Positions 55,109-62,213 of a stretch of DNA of 64,000 nt are shown here, one piece after another (position 1 is the first letter of the stretch; every line of letters starts with the position of its first letter). Where the stretch lies: assembly GCA_963755335.1 (NCBI GenBank), contig CAVWJW010000003.1:62001-126000 (forward strand), given 5' to 3'. Below the pieces are notes generated by a model, which was not told the DNA's origin, did not search any database, and worked only from the letters and a program-made list of their open reading frames with translations. A program made the position numbers and the translations under genes. This DNA is from UBA10649 sp963755335. GTDB lineage: Bacteria; Actinomycetota; Actinomycetes; S36-B12.

Positions 55109-55918
55109 GTGCCCGAGGGGAACGTCATCCACCACCAGGCCCGCCGCCTGGGCCGGGCGTTCAGCCGTCACACCGTCCACGTCGACAGCCCGCAGGGCCG
55201 GTTCGCGGCGGGCGCCGCGCAGGTCGACGGGCAGGTGGTGCGCCGGGTCGAGGCGCATGGCAAGCACCTGTTCATCGGGTTCGCCAACCACCGGTGGATC
55301 CACGTCCACCTCGGCCTGTTCGGCAAGTGGCGCATCGGTCGCGGCGAGGCACCCGACGTGGTCGGCGAGGTCCGGCTCCGGCTGATGACGGACGAGGCCT
55401 ACGCCGAGCTGCGCGGGCCGACCGTCTGCGAGGTGCTGACGGACGACGAGCGCAAGGCGGCCATCACGCGGATCGGCCCCGACCCCATCCGGACCGGCTC
55501 CGATCCCGAGCGTGCCTGGTCGCGGGTCGAGCGGAGCAGCGCACCCATCGCGGCCGTTCTCATGGACCAGAAGGCGTTCGCCGGCGTCGGCAACATCTAT
55601 CGCGCCGAGGTGCTGTTCCGCCACGGCATCAACCCCTATCGGGCTGCCCGCGACGTGCCGCGGGAGGAGTTCGACGGGATCTGGTCGGACCTCGTGACGC
55701 TGATGAAGAAGGGCACGCGGCGCGGGCGCATCGACACCGTGCGCGACGAGCACCTGCCCGAGGTGATGGGACGGGCCCCGCGCGAGGATCGCCACGGCGG
55801 CGAGGTCTACGTGTACCGACGCGACGGCCGGCCGTGCCACCTGTGCGGAACCGAGATCCGCATGGCCGACCTGCAGGGTCGCAAGCTCTACTGGTGCCCT
55901 GCCTGCCAGCGCGCATAG
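55109..55918 (+). CDS. nei: Endonuclease VIII-like DNA glycosylase (Fpg/Nei family)
   Basis: 269 residues starting at GTG: (V/M)-P-E-G-N, with the essential Pro and Glu at positions 2 and 3, which fixes the start. The helix-two-turn-helix motif is QKAFAGVGNIYRAEVLFRHG; the zinc finger is CHLCGTEI ... YWCPACQRA at the C-terminus. Removes oxidised bases from DNA. MPEGN-x-x-H rather than MPELPE places it in the Nei branch, not MutM. A tiny frame and a promoter-like box lie just upstream. Confidence 0.93.
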   Translation: MPEGNVIHHQARRLGRAFSRHTVHVDSPQGRFAAGAAQVDGQVVRRVEAHGKHLFIGFANHRWIHVHLGLFGKWRIGRGEAPDVVGEVRLRLMTDEAYAELRGPTVCEVLTDDERKAAITRIGPDPIRTGSDPERAWSRVERSSAPIAAVLMDQKAFAGVGNIYRAEVLFRHGINPYRAARDVPREEFDGIWSDLVTLMKKGTRRGRIDTVRDEHLPEVMGRAPREDRHGGEVYVYRRDGRPCHLCGTEIRMADLQGRKLYWCPACQRA

Positions 55919-55938
55919 GCGGGCCGCAGGCCAATCGC

Positions 55939-55944
55939 TACGGT
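55939..55944 (+). promoter_or_regulatory. -10 box TACGGT, leaderless promoter of the methyltransferase gene
   Basis: TACGGT, six bases, ATG at 55951; no ribosome binding site. Confidence 0.45.
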
Positions 55945-55950
55945 CGGCGT

Positions 55951-56769
55951 ATGGCCGATCCCGATGCACCGCAGCCGACCGTCGATGACCTTGCCTCCCG
56001 GTGGGCGGGCGACCTCGCGTCGTGGGCCATTCCCGACGAGATCCTGAGCCAGGCCGACGAGCCGCCGTGGATCCATCCCGTGGCGATGTTCACGGTCGAC
56101 GAGGTCGTCGACGATTCGCCCTCGCATCAGCGGGCCCGCGAGGCCGTGCCGCATGACGGCAGCGTGCTCGACGTCGGCAGCGGCGGCGGTCGGGCGGCGA
56201 TGGCCCTCGTGCCGCCGGCGACGATGCTCGTCGGCGTCGACCACCAGCAGGGCATGCTCGACGCCTTCGCCGATGCCGCGCTGCGGCGCGGAGTCCGCTC
56301 GCACACGATCCTCGGCGACTGGCCGGCCGTCGCCGACGAGGCTCCCGAGTGCGACGTCGTGGTCTGCCACCACGTGGCCTACAACGTCAGCGACATCCGG
56401 CCCTTCCTCGAGGCACTGGACGCCCGCGCGCGGGTGCGCGTCGTCATCGAGTTGCCCACGAGGCACCCGCTGTCGCACCTCAACCCCATGTGGAAGCAGT
56501 TCTGGGGAATCGACCGGCCGACCCGTCCGACGTCAGACGACCTCCTCGCGATCGCCCGCGGCCTTGGCTTCGACGCCCAGATGACGGTCTGGCACGACGA
56601 CGCCTGGGGCAGGAGGGTGGCCCTGCCCGACGCGGAGCGGGTCCGCTTCGCCCGCATCCGGCTGTGCCTGCACGAGGATCGCGACGCCGAGGTGGCCGCG
56701 GCCCTTATCGAGGAGGGCGACTCCCAGCCGCGCGAGGTGGCGACCATCTGGTGGGACGTCGACCACTGA
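55951..56769 (+). CDS. SAM-dependent methyltransferase, class I
   Basis: 272 residues. SAM-binding motif I is SVLDVGSGGGRAAMAL, motif II is MLVGVDHQQGMLDAF and the motif IV region is CDVVVCHHVAYNVSD. VVIELPTRHPLSHLNPMWKQFWG is a less usual insert that recurs in uncharacterised actinobacterial members. Substrate unknown. Sits 16 bases ahead of the desulfurase-like gene. Confidence 0.85.
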   Translation: MADPDAPQPTVDDLASRWAGDLASWAIPDEILSQADEPPWIHPVAMFTVDEVVDDSPSHQRAREAVPHDGSVLDVGSGGGRAAMALVPPATMLVGVDHQQGMLDAFADAALRRGVRSHTILGDWPAVADEAPECDVVVCHHVAYNVSDIRPFLEALDARARVRVVIELPTRHPLSHLNPMWKQFWGIDRPTRPTSDDLLAIARGLGFDAQMTVWHDDAWGRRVALPDAERVRFARIRLCLHEDRDAEVAAALIEEGDSQPREVATIWWDVDH

Positions 56770-56785
56770 CCGGCAGGATGGGGCG

Positions 56786-58001
56786 GTGACCTACGACGTC
56801 GATCGCATCCGCGCCCGCATCCCCGCCCTTGCCGACGGCACGGCCTACTTCGACGGCCCGGGAGGCACCCAGACCCCCGACGTCGTCGCGCAGGCCATCG
56901 CCGAGGCGCTCACGGGCGGGCTGAGCAACCGGTCCCGCGTGACGCAGGCCGAGCGCAACGCCGACGACATCACGATCGCCGCTCGCCTGGCCGGGGCGGA
57001 CCTCGTCAACGCCGATCCCGGCGGCATCGTCTTCGGACGCAGCATGACCGAGCTGACGTTCCAGGTCGCGCGCACGCTCGCGCAGGGCTGGGGCCCGGGC
57101 GACGAGATCGTCGTCACGCGACTGGATCACGACGGCAACGTGCGGCCGTGGGTCACCTACGCCGAGCGCACGGGTGCGACGCTGCGCTGGGCCGAGTTCG
57201 ATCCACGCACCGGGACGCTCACCGTCGACGACGTGCTCAAGCTCGTCAACGACGACACCAGGCTGGTCGCGGTCAGCGGCGCGTCCAACCTGCTCGGCAC
57301 CCGGCCCGACGTCGCCGCGATCGGTGCCGCCCTCGGCGACAGCGACGCGCTGTTCTACGTCGACGGGGTGCATCTCACGGCACACGCACCCATCGACATG
57401 CAGGACATCGGCGCGGACTTCTACGTCTGCAGCCCGTACAAGTTCCTCGGCCCGCACCTCGGCATGCTGGCCGCGTCGCCGGCCCTCCTCGAGACGCTGC
57501 ATCCCGACAAGCTGAAGCCGGCCACGCGAGCAGGTGCCCGAGCGCTTCGAGCTCGGCACGCTGCCGTACGAGCTGCTCGCCGGCGTCACCGCGGCCGTCG
57601 ACGTCCTGGCCGACCTCGTGCCCGGCGACGAGACCCAGCTGTCCCGCCGGGAGCGTCTCGTCCGGTCGATGTCGACGCTCGAGGCGTACGAGGACGAGCT
57701 GCACGAGCGCATGCGCACCGGGCTCGAGGCGATCGACGGCGTGCACTGCTACGGGCACGCATCGCTGCGCACGCCGACCGAGCTGTTCTCCGTCAACGAC
57801 GTCGAGTCGCCGGAGGTGTACCGACGGCTGGCCGAGCGCGGCGTCAACGCCCCGGCGGGTTCCTTCTACGCCCTCGAGGCGTCGGAGTGGATCGGCCTGG
57901 GTGCCGGCGGTGCGGTGCGCGCGGGCCTCGCGCCGTACACCAGCGCCGACGACGTCGACCGGCTGCTCGCCGGGGTGGCCGAGATCGCGGCGGGGCAGTA
58001 G
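56786..58001 (+). CDS. Cysteine desulfurase-like protein, class V aminotransferase fold (one frameshift)
   Basis: About 404 residues once the G of ACGC at 57526-57527 is removed, which links LKPAT to EQVPERFELGTLPYE. The PLP lysine is in VCSPYKFLGPHLG; AYFDGPGGTQTP and SGASNLLGT are further motifs. This is the desulfurase-like subgroup (TIGR01976 type), of uncertain role; the usual active-site Cys loop of SufS is not evident. No suf or isc genes lie near. Confidence 0.85.
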
Positions 58002-58039
58002 CGGAACGGGCTAACGGAAAGGCGCGGCCGGACGCTGGT

Positions 58040-58729
58040 TCAGGCGTCGCCCACCCACGGTGCGTCAGTCGTGGTTGCGGTCGGGCGCTCCGGGGCAGCC
58101 ACGTCTGACGCAGTGCCGACGAGTTCGTCGGCCCACGCGCCGTGCTCGCGCTCGGCCCAGCGCAGCGGCACGGATCCGGTGCGCATGCCGCGCCGCGCCG
58201 AGGCGTCGTTGAACGCCATGTAGATGTGCCCGCAGACGACGACGAGGACGGCGAGCGCCAGCCAGTCGTGGACGAAGGTCGCGCCGGTGCGCAGAGCGTC
58301 GGGGAAGTGGTTGCTGAAGAACATCATCGTGCCGGTCAGGAGCATGACGATGATGGCGCCGAGTGAGAACGCGGCATTGAGCTTCTGGCCGGCGTTGAAC
58401 TTGCCGACGCGGATGCGACCGGAGCGCCGGTCGCGCGAGCGCAGCCATTCCCAGTCCGACGGCCGGAAGCGGTTGAGGCGGCCGGTGTCCTCACGGAACG
58501 CGCGGGACAGCAGCGCCAGGATCAGCGCGACGGGGAGAGCGAAGCCCGCGATCTCGTGGATCAGTCGAACGATCTGCCGGTTGCCGACCAGGCCCCCGAG
58601 GTCCGGCACGTACAGCAGGGCCGCGGTCACGAGGAGCACGCCCATCAGCACGGCGATGGAGCGGTGGATCCAGCGTTCGCCCGTCGTGAATCGCGGGAGG
58701 GACGTGGAGGGGTCAGACGACGGGGGCAT
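58040..58729 (-). CDS. Cytochrome b-type membrane subunit
   Basis: 229 residues with four hydrophobic helices. Histidines that could ligate haem b are in ERWIHRSIAVLMG, RLIHEIAGFALPVAL and ATFVHDWLALAVLVVVCGHIYMAF. The arrangement is that of formate-dehydrogenase gamma/cytochrome b561-type subunits. Its start overlaps the end of the molybdopterin oxidoreductase gene by 17 bases, so it is likely the membrane electron partner of that enzyme. Confidence 0.83.
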   Translation of the reverse strand: MPPSSDPSTSLPRFTTGERWIHRSIAVLMGVLLVTAALLYVPDLGGLVGNRQIVRLIHEIAGFALPVALILALLSRAFREDTGRLNRFRPSDWEWLRSRDRRSGRIRVGKFNAGQKLNAAFSLGAIIVMLLTGTMMFFSNHFPDALRTGATFVHDWLALAVLVVVCGHIYMAFNDASARRGMRTGSVPLRWAEREHGAWADELVGTASDVAAPERPTATTTDAPWVGDA

Positions 58730-59423
58730 CGCTGCGTCCGTTCGACCGTCCGACCCAGGCGTCGACGTCGTAGCCGCGCTCCTCCCAGTAGCCGGGGATC
58801 ACCTTGTTCGTGGCCTCGATGCCGTTCAGCCACTTGATCGACTTGTAGCCGTACATCGGCGCGACGAGCATCCGCACGGGTGCGCCGTGCTCGTTCTCGA
58901 TCGGCTTGCCGAACATCGACGTGGCGACGAGCACGCCGGGCTGGCGCGCCTGCTCCATGGTCAGCGACTCGGTGTACTCGCCGTCGAAGGATGTGAAGTG
59001 GATCGCGGTCGCGCCGGCTTCGACACCGGCGGCGTCGAGCAGGTCGCTGAGCAGGACGCCGGACCACGGCACGTCCGCCACCCGCCAGCCGGTCACGCAC
59101 TGGAAGTCCTTGGTCAGCGAGGTCTGGGGGAGCGCAGCGAGGTCGGCGAGGCTGAGCGACTGCTCCTTGGCCACCAGGCCCGTGACGCTCAGCCGGTAGG
59201 TGGCGAGGTCGACGTCGGGGTAGCCGTACGTGACGGTGTAGATGCGGAAGCCGCCGGCGGCTGGAATGACATTGGCGAGCGCAGGTGCTGTCGATGCGAC
59301 GACCTCGCTGACTCCCTGCGACAGCCAGCGGCCGATGGCCACTCCGACCGCGCCCAGCCCGATCATCCCCAGGACGACGCGGCGCCCGACGGGGGTGCCC
59401 TTCTCCTGGGTGGGGGTGCTCAC
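58713..59423 (-). CDS. Molybdopterin-dependent oxidoreductase, sulfite-oxidase/MsrP fold, Tat-exported
   Basis: 236 residues. The N-terminus VGRRVVLGMIGLGAVGVAIG is a twin-arginine-like signal anchor. The molybdenum ligand Cys is in DFQCVTGWRVADVPWSG; later APVRMLVAPMYGYKSIKWL is family-typical. It should act outside the membrane with the cytochrome b partner encoded next. Substrate may be sulfite, methionine sulfoxide or another oxide. GTG at 59423 gives VSTPTQEKGTPVGRR; upstream in-frame codons lie in poor sequence. Confidence 0.87.
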   Translation of the reverse strand: MSTPTQEKGTPVGRRVVLGMIGLGAVGVAIGRWLSQGVSEVVASTAPALANVIPAAGGFRIYTVTYGYPDVDLATYRLSVTGLVAKEQSLSLADLAALPQTSLTKDFQCVTGWRVADVPWSGVLLSDLLDAAGVEAGATAIHFTSFDGEYTESLTMEQARQPGVLVATSMFGKPIENEHGAPVRMLVAPMYGYKSIKWLNGIEATNKVIPGYWEERGYDVDAWVGRSNGRSDAPVV

Positions 59424-59490
59424 CCGCCTATGGGAACACACATTCCGGGGACCGGCCAGACATGAACGGGCGCACCCGCACGAACGATTG

Positions 59491-60391
59491 TCAGCGTGGT
59501 GGCTCGCTGCGGGGCGGGGCGACCGTCCCGGTGAAGTGCGCGGCGACCGCGGCACACCCGTCGATGCCCTCGGCACCGGTCGAGCCCAGCGCGAAGCCGC
59601 GGCGGTACATCGTCAGGCGGGCGTTCGGCCCGCCGTGGGCGATGATCTCGGTCTCCTTGGGGAAGACGAAGTTCGGTTTCATGTCCGACAGGTCGCCGCC
59701 CAGCTCCGCGAGCGTCGCCAGCCCTGCCCAGCGGATGAAGGGGGTGTCGCGCCATGTGCCCGTGACCGCGGCGCGGCCCTGCACCCAGCCGGCCATGCAG
59801 TCTGCGGACAGTTCGAAGGCGGACCGGTACCGGTCGGCCATGCGGCTGGTGCCCTGGCCCTTCACGAAGTAGTAGTCGTCCTGGCCGCTCGCGTACTGCA
59901 CCCAGTGGCCGAGCTCGTGGGCGAACTCGGTGGCGGCCCCCTGGTTCGGATGACCCTTCAGCAGCCGCTTCTGGGTGCGGTGCACGCGACGGGCGTCGGA
60001 GGCCAGCACGCCCTGCTGCCGTGCCGCGCGGGCGTACTCGCGCGTCCAGTAGGGCGAGGCCGGCGCGCTGACGTAGACGGTGGAGTTCACGTCGCACCAG
60101 AACGAGGCGACCGCGACGTCGCCGAGGGTGGCGTCGAAGCACGGGTTGATCGGCACGCCGGTGAAGATGCTGATGCGCGGGGCTGTGGCGGACGCACCAC
60201 GGCCGACCAGCTGCGGCGCCCACAGCGCCGTGTAGACCGTCGCGGCTGTGGCCACGCACGCGCGGAACGAGGACGGCGTGCGGGTGCCCGAGCACGCGGC
60301 CGGGGGCGCGGCCACGGCGGACGGGGCCACGGCGGCGATGCCCAACGACGCCAGCACCGCGCTGGCTAACAGCGGTCGCGATGCGCCTCAC
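59491..60391 (-). CDS. Secreted neutral zinc metallopeptidase (one frameshift in the signal peptide)
   Basis: About 299 residues. The zinc motif is EFAHELGHWVQYASG, and FELSADCMAGWVQG holds the third ligand region of the YpfJ-like putative neutral metallopeptidase family. The GTG at 60391 overlaps the preceding stop (GTGA) and begins VRRIATAV; deleting T at 60367 joins it to ASAVLASLGIAAVAPSAVAA, a complete Sec signal peptide. Unrepaired, a GTG at 60357 would give a signal without its basic N-terminus. Substrates unknown. Confidence 0.85.
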
Positions 60392-60942
60392 TCGCTGGCC
60401 ATGGCGAGCAGTGTCGTGACGGTGGCCCAGTTGCGCGCCGTGCCGTTGAGGGCTGCCAGTCGGCCCTTCGAGCTCAGCGCCTTGGCGAGGTCGCTGTTGC
60501 CGAAGCCGCCCGGCGTGTGGATGTAAAGGGTCGAGCCGAGAAGGGTCGTGGAGTCGCCAAGGTCGCCGGCGAACCTGGCGTTGAGCTCGTCGAGGCGCTC
60601 CCGCGCGACCGCATCGGGAACGGCCGGCAGGAACATCGCATGCAGCTTCTTGTGATCGGTCTCGGCAGCGTAGGGATTCTGGTCGACAACTGTGCGAAGT
60701 GCCGCCACCCCAAGGGCCACGACGGGGACGTCGACCCCGAACTCGTCGAGGATCGACGCCCCCACGCGTGCACCCGCCTTCGCCGCGGTTCCCGGAGCGT
60801 CGACCAGCACGTTGCCGCTCTGGATGTACGTCCGCACGCGGGTGAAGCCATCGGCCTCGAGGCGCGTGCGCAGTAACGCCATGGGCACCTTGTTGTTGCC
60901 GCCGACGTTGACGCCGCGCAGCAGCACGATGTGAGTGGCCAT
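60388..60942 (-). CDS. DUF1697 family protein
   Basis: 184 residues starting MATHIVLLRGVNVGGNNKVPMA, the defining motif of DUF1697, with YIQSGNVLVDAPG following. Function unknown in the whole family. It lies ahead of the metallopeptidase gene with a four-base overlap, and the ATG is fixed by the family start. Confidence 0.9.
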   Translation of the reverse strand: MATHIVLLRGVNVGGNNKVPMALLRTRLEADGFTRVRTYIQSGNVLVDAPGTAAKAGARVGASILDEFGVDVPVVALGVAALRTVVDQNPYAAETDHKKLHAMFLPAVPDAVARERLDELNARFAGDLGDSTTLLGSTLYIHTPGGFGNSDLAKALSSKGRLAALNGTARNWATVTTLLAMASE

Positions 60943-60952
60943 GCGCGAACTA

Positions 60953-61270
60953 TCACATGACGTCGAAGGTCTCGTAGACCTCGACGGTGCCACCGGCCGC
61001 CAGGTGTGGGCATGCCTTCGCGATCTCCGTTGCCGCGTCAAGGCTGTCGGCACTGATCACCGAGTAGCCGGTCACCCCTGACGGGCCGCCCTCGCTCACC
61101 GTGCCGTCGGGCGCGACGGCGTTCGACGGGCCGATGGGGTTGCCCGGATCGACGACGGCTTCGCCGAGCCCGCCGAAGAACGCCCACCAGGCATCCATCA
61201 CGGCCTTGCCTTCCTCCTCCGAGGCGGGTTCTGTTGCATCGCCGGTGTAGACCATCAGGTACTTCGCCAT
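60953..61270 (-). CDS. YCII-related protein
   Basis: 105 residues, MAKYLMVYTGD at the start and CPHLAAGGTVEVYETFDVM at the end, the ferredoxin-like YCII fold (DGPF/YCII type) found in enzymes and in sigma-factor-linked proteins. AAGGAGACAGCC precedes the ATG. No sigma factor is adjacent. Ten bases separate it from the DUF1697 gene on the same strand. Confidence 0.87.
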   Translation of the reverse strand: MAKYLMVYTGDATEPASEEEGKAVMDAWWAFFGGLGEAVVDPGNPIGPSNAVAPDGTVSEGGPSGVTGYSVISADSLDAATEIAKACPHLAAGGTVEVYETFDVM

Positions 61271-61371
61271 GGCTGTCTCCTTGCGTGAAGCCCGGTCGAG
61301 ATGGCCGAGCGATACGGGGGAGTGTGGCAGCGGGGCCCGACACCGACAAGGGTTCTGCCACACTCGCCGGT

Positions 61372-61737
61372 GTGACCGGCCCGTACGCCAACGCGATCAT
61401 CATCGTGTCCCTCGTGCTTGCCGTCGCCGCCTTCGTGCTGGCGGTGCTCAACCGCAGCAAGTCGATCGCCCTGTTGGTGGGGGCGGCCATCCTCGAGGCC
61501 TTGCTCGTCGGCTTCTTCGTCGGCGGGATCGCGCAGATGATCGGGACCACCCATGACTTCGCCCGCGCTGAGTTCGTCGGCTACCTCCTCGCGTGCATCG
61601 CGGTGGTGCCGCTGGCGGTCTGGTGGGCGTGGGGCGAGGCGACGCGGGCGGGTCTCGTCGTGCTGGGCGTGGCGTTCCTCGTCCTGCCGATCCTCGTGGT
61701 GCGCGTCCAGCAGGTGTGGGCGGGGACCAGTGGCTGA
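61372..61737 (+). CDS. Four-helix membrane protein
   Basis: 121 residues, starting VTGPYANAIIIVSLVLAVAAF, with four hydrophobic segments and only short loops. No family recognised. The next membrane protein gene overlaps its end by eight bases. Confidence 0.6.
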   Translation: MTGPYANAIIIVSLVLAVAAFVLAVLNRSKSIALLVGAAILEALLVGFFVGGIAQMIGTTHDFARAEFVGYLLACIAVVPLAVWWAWGEATRAGLVVLGVAFLVLPILVVRVQQVWAGTSG

Positions 61738-62173
61738 CGACACGTCGAGCACGCCGCCGTCTCCTGCCCCTTCCAGCGGTCGCGGGTTCGGCAGGATCCT
61801 GGTGGCGGTCTATGCGCTGTTCGCCATCGCGGCTACTGCGCGATCACTGGTGCAGATTGCGACGAGGTTCGACGAGGCCCCGCTGGCCTACCTGCTCTCG
61901 GCGTTCGCCGCGGTCGTGTACATCGTGGCCACGATCGCGCTCGCGCGTGGCGATCGCACCTCCCGGCGGATCGCGACGGTGGCGATTTCGATCGAGCTCG
62001 CCGGGGTGCTGCTCGTGGGCGCGGCCAGCCTGCTGCTTCCCGGCGACTTCCCGAAGGCGTCCGTGTGGTCAGGGTTCGGCCGCGGCTACGGCTTCGTCCC
62101 GCTGGTGCTGCCTTTCGTGGGCCTGTGGTGGCTGCATCGCACCCGACCGGAGCAGGCGACGACCGGCGCGTGA
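61730..62173 (+). CDS. Membrane protein with about four helices
   Basis: 147 residues starting VADDTSSTPPSP, a Pro/Ser-rich cytoplasmic head, then helices such as ILVAVYALFAIAATA and LLSAFAAVVYIVATIAL. GTG overlaps the upstream gene, so both are cotranslated. Probably forms an integral complex with it; function unknown. Confidence 0.6.
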   Translation: MADDTSSTPPSPAPSSGRGFGRILVAVYALFAIAATARSLVQIATRFDEAPLAYLLSAFAAVVYIVATIALARGDRTSRRIATVAISIELAGVLLVGAASLLLPGDFPKASVWSGFGRGYGFVPLVLPFVGLWWLHRTRPEQATTGA

Positions 62174-62213
62174 GCACCTAGTCCGATTGGTCTGATTCGC
62201 CCTACCATGATGC

